DNA of 50,545 nucleotides from Ignavibacteriales bacterium (GTDB lineage Bacteria > Bacteroidota > Ignavibacteria > Ignavibacteriales > Melioribacteraceae). The notes under the pieces were generated by a model, which saw nothing but the letters and a program-made list of their open reading frames with translations, was not told the DNA's origin and did no database searches. Where the stretch lies: the NCBI GenBank assembly GCA_016177735.1, contig JACOUS010000012.1:1-50545 (forward strand), in the 5' to 3' direction. Position numbers and translations under genes: made by a program. The first letter of the stretch is position 1; each line of letters starts with the position of its first letter. This document shows positions 6,827-14,459 of the stretch, piece after piece.

Positions 6827-7810
6827 ATGAAAATACTATTCATCGGTGGAACGGGTATTATTAGTTCATCGTGTTCTCAATTATGTATTGAGAAAGGTTA
6901 CGAACTTTATCTTCTCAACCGCGGAAAAAATTTTAGAACTCCGCCGGCGGAAGCAAAGATTATTCAAGCGGATATTAATGATGTTGATTCTGTTCGCGCC
7001 AAACTCGCAAAAGAAAAATTTGATGCTGTTGTTAATTGGATTGCATTCAACAAAGAAGATGTTAAGAGAGATTTTGAATCGTTCCGAGATAAAACGGAAC
7101 AATACATTTTTATCAGCACTGCAACCGTTTATGAAAAGCCGCCGGGGAGACTACCTTTTACTGAAGATACGCCGCTTGGAAATCCTTTTTGGGAATACTC
7201 TCAAAATAAAATAGCTTGCGAAAATTTTTTGATGAACGCTTTCCTCGAACAAAAATTTCCGGTTACAATTTGCAGACCTTCGCACACGTACGACAAGACC
7301 AAATCGATATTGCGCGGCGGTTACGTTCCGTTTTACAGAATGAGTAAAGGAAAGAAAATAATTCTGCACGATAGCGGTACTTCACTCTGGACTTTGACGC
7401 ACACGAAAGATTTTGCAAAAGGATTTATCGGATTAATCGGCAACCCTAAAACTTACGGAGAAGCATATCACATCACTTCGGATGAAACTTTGACATGGAA
7501 ACAGATCGCAGAAATTTTAGCAAATAAAACCGGCTATGAAATAGAGCCCGCATACATTCCAACAAAATTTATTGCCGAGCGCGATAGAGAATGGGGTGCA
7601 GAACTTCTCGGCGATAAAGCCTACGATACTGTTTTCGATAATTCGAAAATCAAAAGTATTGTGCCGGAATTCAAAGCGGAAATCCCTTTTGAAAAAGGTG
7701 CCGGGGAAATTGTTGAATGGTATTCAAAACCGGAAAACCAAATTTTGAATTACGAGATAGACAGCATGATGGATAAAATTATTGATGAGTACGAAGCAGC
7801 AAATCGGTAA
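6827..7810 (+). CDS. NAD-dependent epimerase/dehydratase (extended SDR)
   Basis: 327 residues. The N-terminal Rossmann motif is MKILFIGGTGIIS (G7-G8-T9-G10-x-I-S). Downstream are the VVNWIAF strand, the STATVY block with the catalytic-type Ser/Thr, and YSQNK, giving the Y-x3-K pair. RPSHTYD and a C-terminal lobe with TLTHTKDFAKGF and a YHITSDETLTW block follow. The sequence resembles SDR proteins annotated as NAD-dependent epimerases or as isoflavone-reductase-like; substrate unclear. The leader is the tandem 26-nt repeat with no visible ribosome site. The stop codon TAA (7808-7810) overlaps the left end of a repeat element, so that insertion may have shaped the C-terminus. Confidence 0.85.
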   Translation: MKILFIGGTGIISSSCSQLCIEKGYELYLLNRGKNFRTPPAEAKIIQADINDVDSVRAKLAKEKFDAVVNWIAFNKEDVKRDFESFRDKTEQYIFISTATVYEKPPGRLPFTEDTPLGNPFWEYSQNKIACENFLMNAFLEQKFPVTICRPSHTYDKTKSILRGGYVPFYRMSKGKKIILHDSGTSLWTLTHTKDFAKGFIGLIGNPKTYGEAYHITSDETLTWKQIAEILANKTGYEIEPAYIPTKFIAERDREWGAELLGDKAYDTVFDNSKIKSIVPEFKAEIPFEKGAGEIVEWYSKPENQILNYEIDSMMDKIIDEYEAANR

Positions 7811-7863
7811 CTGTTGTTGTGCAAATTGCAGCTAAAGCCGCGTTCAAGTCTTTTAAATTTTTC

Positions 7864-7913
7864 CACGGGATATCACCGCTTTGCGGGATTCCGTTTACAC
7901 GGAAAATTCCGTG
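7864..7913 (-). repeat. Cloverleaf repeat, copy 2
   Basis: Outer stem CACGGGAT (7864-7871) pairs with ATTCCGTG (7906-7913) with one G.T. Hairpins are 7872-7889 (CCGC-TTT-GCGG with flanking ATC/GAT) and 7890-7903 (TCCGT-TTAC-ACGGA). The inner hairpins match copy 1 reversed, but the outer stem is different sequence. Confidence 0.85.
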
Positions 7914-7941
7914 ACTATTTTTTAGAATATAGAAATAATTG

Positions 7942-8001
7942 CCACTATCCTGCTTATCAGCGGGCAAGCCCAGCCTTCGGCGGGCAAGCTTTAGATAGTG
8001 G
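7942..8001 (+). repeat. Second structured module, copy 1
   Basis: Outer stem CCACTATC (7942-7949) pairs with GATAGTGG (7994-8001). Inside are hairpin CCTGCT-TATC-AGCGGG and hairpin GCCCAGCC-TTC-GGCGGGC with one bulged A. It has the same outer-stem-plus-two-hairpins design as the cloverleaf, with a different sequence. The second copy is at 16750-16807. Confidence 0.8.
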
Positions 8002-8078
8002 AGAGATATAAACCCAATATCCCGGACTTTAGTCCCCGTTGTGAAACTTTGATAAGTAAACAACTGAAAGAAAAATAA

Positions 8079-8942
8079 ATGAAAAAATTTTTTGCACTTG
8101 CACTTTTTTATTTCTGTATTGTAATTAATGCACAAACAGAAAACACAAAAATTCCGCCGCCGGTAACTTTAAACAGAACGGAAGTACACAAATTAATTTC
8201 AAAAGCTAACGGTGTGACTTACCCTATTTTTATTTCTTTGCCGGGAAGTTATTACAACACAGATAAAACTTATCCGGTCGTTTACATGCTCGATGCGTAT
8301 TCGTCATTTGGAATTGTAACACAGACGGCAAAGCTGATGGCATTCAACAAGGAATTGCCGGAATTAATTATTGTCGGCATTTCATCCGAAGGCGGATCGA
8401 AAGAATTTATTTACAACCGCGCACGTGATTTTACGCCGACATACGTTCCGCCCGATAAACTTCCCGATGATTCAAGGTTGATGTTGCCGGCTTCCGGCGG
8501 TGCGGAAAAATTTTTGGAGTTTATCAAAAATGAATTGATACCGTTTGTTGAATCGAATTATAGAATTGAACAAAACGAAAGAACGCTGATCGGTCATTCG
8601 CTCGGCGGATTGTTTGCAAGTTATGTTTTGTTTAACCAAACAGATTTGTTTAACCGGTATGTTATGATAAGTCCGGCGCTTGCTTGGGATGATAATTTTA
8701 TTTTCAAACAAGAAAAAGATTTTTTTGAAAAGAATAAAACATTGCCGGTAAAAATTTATACAGCAGCCGGTTCGTTCGAACCAAAAGAATTTTTAGAAAC
8801 ATGGAAAGAATTTTCTTTGTTTGTAGGAAGCCGAAAGTATGAAGGACTAAAGATGAAAACGGAAATTGCCGAAGGCGAAACTCATTACACGATAATCCCG
8901 TTTCTCGTTACTCACGGATTGAAATATGTTTTTTCTGAATAA
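8079..8942 (+). CDS. Secreted esterase of the alpha/beta hydrolase (Fes/IroE-like) type
   Basis: 287 residues with a signal peptide (KKFFALALFYFCIVINAQ). The body fits the putative esterase family PF00756: YPIFISLPGSYYNTDKTYPVVYMLD at the start, LIIVGISSEG for the oxyanion strand, the nucleophile elbow IGHSLGG, and a late GETHYTII giving the catalytic His. Relatives hydrolyse siderophore or carbohydrate esters, and periplasmic members accompany ferric-siderophore uptake; nothing adjacent supports a specific substrate. The gene is monocistronic, preceded by repeat element 2 and followed by the YgjV-like gene 34 nt later. Confidence 0.85.
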   Translation: MKKFFALALFYFCIVINAQTENTKIPPPVTLNRTEVHKLISKANGVTYPIFISLPGSYYNTDKTYPVVYMLDAYSSFGIVTQTAKLMAFNKELPELIIVGISSEGGSKEFIYNRARDFTPTYVPPDKLPDDSRLMLPASGGAEKFLEFIKNELIPFVESNYRIEQNERTLIGHSLGGLFASYVLFNQTDLFNRYVMISPALAWDDNFIFKQEKDFFEKNKTLPVKIYTAAGSFEPKEFLETWKEFSLFVGSRKYEGLKMKTEIAEGETHYTIIPFLVTHGLKYVFSE

Positions 8943-8976
8943 AAGTTTATCGGAAATTATTTGAGGAGTTGTCAAA

Positions 8977-9600
8977 ATGAATATTCCATTCGTAGAAATT
9001 ATCGGTTATGCCGCATCAGTGCTGGTTGCCGCATCGTTAATGATGAGTGCAATCGTAAAACTGCGGATTATTAATTTGATAGGTTCGCTGATATTTACGG
9101 TTTACGGATTAATCATAAATGCATACCCGGTAGCCGCAGTAAATGGCTGGATAACGCTTGTTAACATTTACTATCTTTTTGAAATTTTTTCAGCTGAAGA
9201 ATTTTTTCAGGTGCTCGAAGTCGAATATAACTCGGAATATTTCAAGTACTTTGTCAATTTTCATGAGCATGATATAAAGAAATTCATTCCTTCGTTTTCT
9301 TTTGTACCCGAAGAGAACCGGAAAGCTTTTTTCATTTTGAGGAATTCAATTCCAGCCGGACTTGTGTGCACGGAAAGCCGGCAAGATAATTCGCTGTTTG
9401 TGAATCTCGATTATGCGATACCCGGTTACCGCGATTTTAAAACCGGCAGATATGTTTATAAAAAATTTTTGAAAGAGAAAAAGATTGAAAAAATCTTTAC
9501 TAATCCCGGAAATAAAATTCACGAAAAATATTTGAAGAAGATGGGATTTGTAAAAACGGAATTGAATTCCAAGCCGGCATTCGTTTTAAAAATTTCGTGA
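8977..9600 (+). CDS. YgjV-like inner membrane protein with GNAT-like C-terminal part
   Basis: 207 residues after a GAGGAG ribosome site. The first 75 residues form three hydrophobic segments (IIGYAASVLVAASLMM, IINLIGSLIFTVYGLII and VAAVNGWITLVNIYYLF) like those of YgjV-family membrane proteins. Residues 100-207 are soluble and end in KIHEKYLKKMGFVKTE, which resembles the end of a GNAT acetyltransferase domain. The same two-part architecture occurs as a conserved family in Bacteroidota, so this is probably not a new fusion. Such proteins are often misannotated as uroporphyrinogen decarboxylase. Function unknown. Confidence 0.7.
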   Translation: MNIPFVEIIGYAASVLVAASLMMSAIVKLRIINLIGSLIFTVYGLIINAYPVAAVNGWITLVNIYYLFEIFSAEEFFQVLEVEYNSEYFKYFVNFHEHDIKKFIPSFSFVPEENRKAFFILRNSIPAGLVCTESRQDNSLFVNLDYAIPGYRDFKTGRYVYKKFLKEKKIEKIFTNPGNKIHEKYLKKMGFVKTELNSKPAFVLKIS

Positions 9601-9680
9601 CAGGCAGAGTATGAAAGCTTCTTTTGTAAGTTTGGATTTAGTTATTTTTTTTATGATGTTTAAGTAAAATAGAAAGATAG

Positions 9681-9979
9681 ATGATATATAATTTTGAATG
9701 GGATCCGCGTAAAGCCAAACAAAATTTTTCTAAGCACGGCGTAAGTTTGAATTGGCGGCAACAATATTCAAGGATCCTCGAGCATTATCTATGTATGATG
9801 AAATGCACAGTGATGTTGAAGAAAGATGGATAACAATTGGATCTTCACAAAATGGAAACTTGCTTGTTGTTGTTCACACATTTAAGGAATTGAAAAAAGA
9901 TTTATCTGTTATCAGAATTATTTCTGCAAGAAAAGCTACCAAGAAAGAAACAAAACAGTATTTGGAAGTAGAGTCATGA
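9681..9979 (+). pseudogene. BrnT-family toxin gene with one frame break
   Basis: ATG 9681 gives FEWDPRKAKQNFSKHGVS, the typical BrnT N-terminus, and the frame is then lost at the T-run 9746-9748, which is one T short. The adjacent frame continues from TTG 9752 as LAATIFKDPRALSMYDE, RWITIGSSQNGNLLVVVHT and IRIISARKATKKETKQYLE to the TGA at 9977-9979. With one added base the gene would be a standard-length BrnT. All family motifs are intact, so either an inactivated toxin with a retained antitoxin or a homopolymer sequencing error. It overlaps the antitoxin ATG by 4 nt. Confidence 0.82.
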
Positions 9980-10176
9980 AAAAACAATATGATTTTTCAA
10001 AAGGCGTACGAGGTAAGTTTTATAGAGAGAATCTAAAAATCAATTTGCCGATTTATCTCGACTCCGAACAACTTGAGTTCATTCAAAAACTGGCGGCGAA
10101 GAAAAGAAAAGATGTCAAAACCGTTGTTAATGATCTTATAAAAACCAATATGAAATTGGCTCAGGTAATTCAATAA
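9976..10176 (+). CDS. Antitoxin of the second BrnT-type module
   Basis: 66 residues starting at ATG 9976, overlapping the toxin stop (ATGA). It begins with KKQYDFSKGVRGKFYRE, a start frequently seen in small antitoxins paired with BrnT toxins, and continues with a short strand NLPIYLD and a helix pair SEQLEFIQKLAAKKRKDVKTVVNDLIKTN that fits a ribbon-helix-helix domain. It would bind the toxin and repress the operon. It differs clearly in sequence from the first module's antitoxin (4655-4930), so the two pairs are not recent duplicates. Confidence 0.78.
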   Translation: MKKQYDFSKGVRGKFYRENLKINLPIYLDSEQLEFIQKLAAKKRKDVKTVVNDLIKTNMKLAQVIQ

Positions 10177-10214
10177 CGTTTTGAATAATCTCGATCCCAC
10201 AGAAAAGCTCTACT

Positions 10215-10910
10215 ATGAAACAAAAAATTTTATTTGAAGCGTGTGTTGGGTCAATCGAATCTGCGTTGGCTGCCGAAGAAGGCGGCGCTGATAGAATTGA
10301 ATTATGCAAAGATTTGCACTGCGGCGGTGTTACGCCCGATCGTGATGTTATAAAATCCGTGATGCAAAAAATAAAAATCCCGGTTAATGTTTTAATTCGT
10401 CCGCGCGCCGGACATTTTTGTTACAGCAAAGAAGAGTCTGATAAAATGAAAAACGATATTGAGTTTGTAAAATCTTTGAATGTAAACGGCGTTGTGTTCG
10501 GCATTTTGAAAAATGACGGAACGGTTGATGAAGAAAAAAATTCCGAATTGGTGGAACTAGCAGCACCGCTTTCGTCAACATTTCACCGCGCGTTTGATAT
10601 GGTTAACAATCCGTTTGCTGCATTGGAAACATTAGTCAAACTCGGGTTTGAGAGAATACTAACTTCAGGGAAAGAGCCAACAGTTATCGAAGGGCTCGAT
10701 TTAATTTCAGAACTTGTTAATAAAGCCGGCAGCAGAATAATGGTTATGCCCGGCGGCGGCGTGAACGAAGAAAACATCGGCACTGTAATTGAGAAAACAT
10801 TTGTGAAAGAAATTCACTCATCGGCAAGAATTGATCTTGATGGTTTTGCGAAAACCTCCGCAGAAAAAATCAAAAAGATGAAACAGATACTTGACGGATT
10901 TGCCGCATGA
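10215..10910 (+). CDS. cutC: CutC family protein
   Basis: 231 residues, matching the family. Signature blocks are FEACVGSIESALAAEEGGADRIELC (3-27), GGVTPD, VNVLIRPRAGHFCYS, FHRAFDMV and MVMPGGGVNEEN. CutC is a TIM-barrel protein of the cytoplasm historically linked to copper homeostasis; its catalytic activity is not settled. The stop TGA overlaps the ATG of the pseudouridine synthase gene by 4 nt, so the two are co-translated. No copper transporter or sensor lies nearby. Confidence 0.93.
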   Translation: MKQKILFEACVGSIESALAAEEGGADRIELCKDLHCGGVTPDRDVIKSVMQKIKIPVNVLIRPRAGHFCYSKEESDKMKNDIEFVKSLNVNGVVFGILKNDGTVDEEKNSELVELAAPLSSTFHRAFDMVNNPFAALETLVKLGFERILTSGKEPTVIEGLDLISELVNKAGSRIMVMPGGGVNEENIGTVIEKTFVKEIHSSARIDLDGFAKTSAEKIKKMKQILDGFAA

Positions 10911-11554
10911 TTGATCTTGAAATTCTTCTTGAAGACAATGATTTGATTGCGGTAAATAAACCGGAAGGGATCGCTTCGATTTCAGAAAATGATCTGAGCA
11001 TAGAAACTATTCATTCTATTCTCGAACAGAAACTGAAACAGAAAGTTTTTATTGTGCACCGGCTTGATAAAGAAGTGAGCGGCGTAATTTTATTTGCAAA
11101 AAATTTGAAGATGCACAAATATTTAAACCGGCAGTTCTTCAATAGAACAGTTAAAAAAAGTTATGTTGCGCTTGTTCACGGAATAATTAAAAACGATGAA
11201 GGTGTAATCAACAAACCAATCCGTGAATTCGGTTCCGGCAGAATGGGTATCGATGATAAAAAAGGAAAAGAAAGCGTTACGGCTTACAAAGTTTTAGAAC
11301 GTTTTGATAATTATACTCTGGTTGAATTGAATCCAACTACCGGAAGACGGCACCAATTGCGTGTTCATTTATATTTTATTGGTCACCCAATAGTTGGTGA
11401 CGTGCGCTACGGCGATAAAGAATTACAGGGTAAGTTTCCGCGTGTTATGCTGCATGCGAAATCGATTTCGTTTGTTAATTCTTTTGACAAGAAGATTTTT
11501 GTTTCGGCTGAACTGCCGGAAAGTTTTAAGACGATTTTAAGCAATCTAATGTAG
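10907..11554 (+). CDS. RluA-family pseudouridine synthase
   Basis: 215 residues. The catalytic motif is VHRLDKEVSG with Asp54, preceded by the VNKPEGI strand and followed by KKSYVALVHG and TTGRRHQLRVHL, all typical of RluA/RluC/RluD-type enzymes that isomerise uridine in rRNA or tRNA. There is no S4 RNA-binding domain and the protein is short, more like RluA or the YjbO/TruC-type enzymes than RluC/D. It is translationally coupled to cutC. A hairpin at 11556-11574 follows the stop codon. Confidence 0.9.
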   Translation: MIDLEILLEDNDLIAVNKPEGIASISENDLSIETIHSILEQKLKQKVFIVHRLDKEVSGVILFAKNLKMHKYLNRQFFNRTVKKSYVALVHGIIKNDEGVINKPIREFGSGRMGIDDKKGKESVTAYKVLERFDNYTLVELNPTTGRRHQLRVHLYFIGHPIVGDVRYGDKELQGKFPRVMLHAKSISFVNSFDKKIFVSAELPESFKTILSNLM

Positions 11555-11555
11555 C

Positions 11556-11574
11556 GGCGATTCGATGAATCGTC
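11556..11574. terminator. Hairpin after the pseudouridine synthase gene
   Basis: GGCGATTC (11556-11563) pairs with GAATCGTC (11567-11574) around a GAT loop with one G.T. A TTTTTTGT run follows 11 nt later. It belongs to the group of short 'GTAG(G)..' palindromes also seen at 23721, 36400 and 48861, and probably acts as a weak terminator. Confidence 0.5.
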
Positions 11575-11613
11575 TTCGAGAATTTTTTGTTAACAAATTA
11601 TAATCGGGGAAAG

Positions 11614-12087
11614 ATGAAAGATTTTATAAACGAATTTTATGTGACACTTGAAACATCGGAGAAAAAATTCCGTGCGGTTACGGAAGAAGAAAGTACCCGC
11701 AAACCGGCGCCGGGCAAATGGTCGCAGAAAGAAATTCTCGGTCATTTGATCGATTCTTCAATCAACAACATAAGAAGAATTGTAGCCGGGCAGCTGCAGA
11801 ATAACCTTGTTTTTCAGGGCTACCAGCAAAATGAATGGGTACGTTTGCAGAATTATCAAAATGCAGAGTGGAAGTTTTTGATTGATCTTTGGAAACTTAA
11901 TAATCTTCACTTCATCGGGATTGTAAAAGAAATTTCCCCCGAAGTTTATACCAAACAATTTCCCGAACATAATTTCGATCAGATACTTTCTGAGAAATTT
12001 GAGAAAGAAAAACCGGTTACACTTGAAGATCTCATACGGGATTATCTCTTGCACATGAAACATCACATCAATCAAATTGTAATGTAA
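11614..12087 (+). CDS. DinB-family putative metal-dependent protein
   Basis: 157 residues from ATG 11614, which has a GGGGAAAG ribosome site; the in-frame ATG at 11587 lacks one. PGKWSQKEILGHLIDSSINNIRR (about 33-55) holds the first metal-ligand His44, and LLHMKHHINQI at the C-terminus supplies the others, giving the three-His pattern of DinB/YfiT four-helix bundles. Members often act as thiol-dependent S-transferases or are stress-induced, but the substrate is unknown. The gene stands alone after the hairpin at 11556. Confidence 0.85.
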   Translation: MKDFINEFYVTLETSEKKFRAVTEEESTRKPAPGKWSQKEILGHLIDSSINNIRRIVAGQLQNNLVFQGYQQNEWVRLQNYQNAEWKFLIDLWKLNNLHFIGIVKEISPEVYTKQFPEHNFDQILSEKFEKEKPVTLEDLIRDYLLHMKHHINQIVM

Positions 12088-12219
12088 GTAGAAACTTCTT
12101 CATCCGGCATTTATTAAAAACACCACACAATTTCTGCGCTTTGCACAATAAAAATAAATTTGCAGAGCGCCGGATTTTATTTTTTGTATTTTTGTTCCGC
12201 AAAAAAAAAGAAGGCAGTT

Positions 12220-12717
12220 ATGTTTGTTCAAAAAGAAAAAGCAGATTTAGGCAAAATAGATTTTAAAGAGAAAGCGGCGGCACTCGAAAGTTTCATAAAA
12301 AAGAATATACCGCTTGCAAATTTTATGAACTTCAGTATAAAAGAACTTACACAGCATTCGATAAAACTTGCCGCACCGTTAAAACCGAACGATAATCACT
12401 ATGGAACCGGATTTGGCGGAAGCATAACTATCCTTGGCATGCTTGGCGGCTGGTCTCTACTTCATTTTAGAATGAAAGAAGAAAATATTGAAGCCGCACT
12501 TGTAATTAGAAAAGGGAAAATAAAATTTCTAAAACCGGTTCGTTCGGAATTTGAGGCAGTAAACAATTCGCTGCCCGAAGAAGTGTGGAATGAATTCCGC
12601 GGTGAGCTTGCCAAACGCGGAAAATCGGAATTAAAAATTCAATCACACATATATTCTAACGGAGAATTATCCGCCCTTTATGAAGGAGTTTATGTGGCAA
12701 TTTCGAAAGAGAAATAA
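12220..12717 (+). CDS. Thioesterase-like (YiiD C-terminal type) hot-dog protein
   Basis: 165 residues from ATG 12220 with an AGAAGGCAG ribosome site; the upstream ATG at 12160 lies in a poly-A/T leader. The motif NDNHYGTGFGGSITILGMLGGW (about 74-95) corresponds to the N-x-x-G-T-x-F-G-G-S active-site region of the YiiD C-terminal thioesterase domain (PF09500). The remaining hot-dog strands and the central helix follow. It lacks the acetyltransferase half that precedes this domain in enteric YiiD. It likely hydrolyses an acyl-CoA or acyl-carrier thioester; substrate unknown. Confidence 0.75.
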   Translation: MFVQKEKADLGKIDFKEKAAALESFIKKNIPLANFMNFSIKELTQHSIKLAAPLKPNDNHYGTGFGGSITILGMLGGWSLLHFRMKEENIEAALVIRKGKIKFLKPVRSEFEAVNNSLPEEVWNEFRGELAKRGKSELKIQSHIYSNGELSALYEGVYVAISKEK

Positions 12718-12906
12718 ATTTACCCGGCATCGTTACAATAATCTGATTTAAGTCGCGGCAAAACGCTGAGCAGATTTATAATTTTTTATTAGTCATCAAT
12801 TTTTTCCAATATCAGCACCGAAAAAATACCCGTCATTATTTAAACCAATTCAACCGCTTGTTTTGTCTATCTACCAGAAAACAACAACGCAATTACGGAG
12901 GCAAAA

Positions 12907-13224
12907 ATGAAACGATTGGCATTATCGTTTGCGGCACTGTTGATATTTGCTGTTGGAATTTCGGCACAGACACAAACACAGGTAATAAATCAACGGCAGA
13001 AAAATCAGCAAGCCAGAATTCATCAAGGAATTAGAAGCGGAGAATTAACACCGCGCGAGGCAAGAAGACTTCAACGCCAGCAAGTTGCGATTCAAACACA
13101 AAAGAGAATTGCAAAAGAAGACGGCGTTGTTACGCGGTGCGAAAAAGCGCACATCTACCGGCATCAAAACATTGCAAGCAGAAATATCTATTACAAAAAA
13201 CATAACAACAGATGTAGAATCTAA
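12907..13224 (+). CDS. Small secreted basic protein
   Basis: 105 residues after an ACGGAGG ribosome site. A signal peptide (MKRLALSFAALLIFAVGISAQ) is followed by a Gln/Arg-rich, helical mature part: NQRQKNQQARIHQGIRSGELT, REARRLQRQQ, AKEDGVVT and an end rich in His and Asn (RHQNIASRNIYYKKHNN). 'SGELT--E---L' followed by 'DG-VT--E' resembles paired EF-hand-like or Spy-like helices in a periplasmic family known from many Bacteroidota but not named with confidence. A clear intrinsic terminator at 13253-13287 closes the unit. Confidence 0.75.
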   Translation: MKRLALSFAALLIFAVGISAQTQTQVINQRQKNQQARIHQGIRSGELTPREARRLQRQQVAIQTQKRIAKEDGVVTRCEKAHIYRHQNIASRNIYYKKHNNRCRI

Positions 13225-13252
13225 TCTCCCCCTCACGTACCCAACCCCCTTA

Positions 13253-13287
13253 CCCATTTCATAGATTATTTATGAAATGGGTTTTTT
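13253..13287 (+). terminator. Intrinsic terminator
   Basis: CCCATTTCATA (13253-13263) pairs perfectly with TATGAAATGGG (13271-13281), loop of 7 nt, followed by TTTTTT (13282-13287). It ends the 12907-13224 transcript. Confidence 0.9.
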
Positions 13288-13343
13288 ATTTTTAACACGG
13301 CTATATTTGCTCAACAAAATTGTGATTAACTAACCGGTGGGAT

Positions 13344-13808
13344 ATGAAACAATTCTCAAAACTTTTTTTCTTTGTGTGTGTTCTTCAATTTTTTCCTTTT
13401 AATATTTATGCACAGAATGACGAATCGGAAAAGATCAAAAAAATTTTAACAAGCTGGGTCGATTCGTTCAACAAAAAGGATCTTCAACAATCGCTTGCGA
13501 TCTACTCAGAAGATTTTATCGGATACTATCCCAATCAGCCGGATCAAAATTATGCTTCCATAAAAGAAGAGTATGAGCATATATTCAACAACAAAAATCT
13601 TTTCGTTAAGCTTGATCTCGTTCTTATTGAAGTGAAAGCAGTCGGAAATCTTGCATACGCCGGAATGAATCTAACCGCAACTGTTAAACCTACATTTTCC
13701 AAACAAGCCGCAGTTGCAGTAGATAAAGGATTGCAAATCTGGCAGAAACAGAACGACGGTAACTGGAAAATGATCAGGTCATCTTCATTTGCATTTCAGC
13801 CCAAATAA
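13344..13808 (+). CDS. Secreted SnoaL/NTF2-like (DUF4440-type) protein
   Basis: 154 residues with a signal peptide (KQFSKLFFFVCVLQFFPFNIYAQ). The mature part is one NTF2-like cone domain: a first helix KIKKILTSWVDSFNKKDLQQSLAIYSEDFIGYYP, then strands ending in LQIWQKQNDGNWKMIRSSSF. This is the usual pattern of DUF4440/SnoaL-like proteins. They bind small hydrophobic ligands or act as isomerases or cyclases, and secreted versions are mostly uncharacterised. The gene is isolated between two terminator-like gaps. Confidence 0.75.
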   Translation: MKQFSKLFFFVCVLQFFPFNIYAQNDESEKIKKILTSWVDSFNKKDLQQSLAIYSEDFIGYYPNQPDQNYASIKEEYEHIFNNKNLFVKLDLVLIEVKAVGNLAYAGMNLTATVKPTFSKQAAVAVDKGLQIWQKQNDGNWKMIRSSSFAFQPK

Positions 13809-13880
13809 ATTTCTGTGGATTAATTCAGGAATATTTCTAACTTCTCCATTGGATTCCTAAAACAAATGAAGGGGACTCCT

Positions 13881-14459
13881 ATGCAAAAAAAAATTGAAAA
13901 CAAAATCGGCGTAAGCAGCGATGCAGTTTTAAAAGCTACCGGCAAAAACTGGAATGAATGGTTCATGTTTCTAGATAAAAGCGGTTGTAAGAAAATGAAC
14001 CACAAAGAAATTGTTACTGAACTACATAAAAGAAATCATGTTGGTAAGTGGTGGGAACAAATGATTACGGCTGCTTACGAGCAAGCACGCGGACTGCGCG
14101 ATAAATATGAAAAACCGGGCGGCTTTGAAATAAGTGCAAGCAAAACAATTGAAGCTCCGGCTGCCGTTCTGTTCAAATATTGGTATGATGAAAAACTTCG
14201 CAAGAAATGGCTGACCGATTACAAATATAATGTCCGCAGATCAAGTATTGATAAATCAATCCGCATTACATGGATAGACGAGAAATCGAATCTCAATCTG
14301 AATTTTTATCCGAAAGGTGAAAACAAAACGAGTGTTGTTGTTCAGCATGCAAAACTGAAGAGCAAAAAAGAAGCCGGTGAAATGAAAAAATATTGGAAGG
14401 AACAGCTTGAGAGATTATTCTTATTTTTGAGTAAACAAAAAAAACGATTACTTATTTAA
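13881..14459 (+). CDS. DUF4287 plus SRPBCC-domain protein
   Basis: 192 residues from ATG 13881, which lies 5 nt after AGGGGACT; ATG 13866 upstream has no ribosome site. Residues 1-75 form a DUF4287 helical domain (KIENKIGVSSDAV, NHKEIVTELHKRNHVGKWWEQMITAAYEQARGLR). Residues 80-190 are a START-like SRPBCC/AHSA1 domain (ISASKTIEAPAAVLFKYWYDEKLRKKWL and TSVVVQHAKL). DUF4287 occurs alone or with AHSA1 domains; role unknown. The stop TAA shares its last A with the ATG of the ClC gene, so the two are translationally coupled. Confidence 0.82.
   Translation: MQKKIENKIGVSSDAVLKATGKNWNEWFMFLDKSGCKKMNHKEIVTELHKRNHVGKWWEQMITAAYEQARGLRDKYEKPGGFEISASKTIEAPAAVLFKYWYDEKLRKKWLTDYKYNVRRSSIDKSIRITWIDEKSNLNLNFYPKGENKTSVVVQHAKLKSKKEAGEMKKYWKEQLERLFLFLSKQKKRLLI

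Larger units (their letters stand above)
7809..8056. mobile_element. MITE-like modular inverted-repeat element, copy 2
   Basis: The left end 7809-7825 (AACTGTTGTTGTGCAAA) matches the AACTGGAGTTACGCAAA end at 13 of 17 positions. The right end near 8038-8056 is degenerate but keeps an AGTTTCACAAC-like end when reversed. Inside are the cloverleaf 7864-7913, a second two-hairpin module 7942-8001, and CGGACTTTAGTCC near 8023. The middle is closely similar to the element at 16616-16861, with much longer identical runs than either shares with copy 1. No coding capacity. Confidence 0.6.

Noticed and set aside
8977-9600. New fusion of YgjV and GNAT domains
   Set aside because: The same two-part protein is a common family in Bacteroidota, so it is not a novel fusion.
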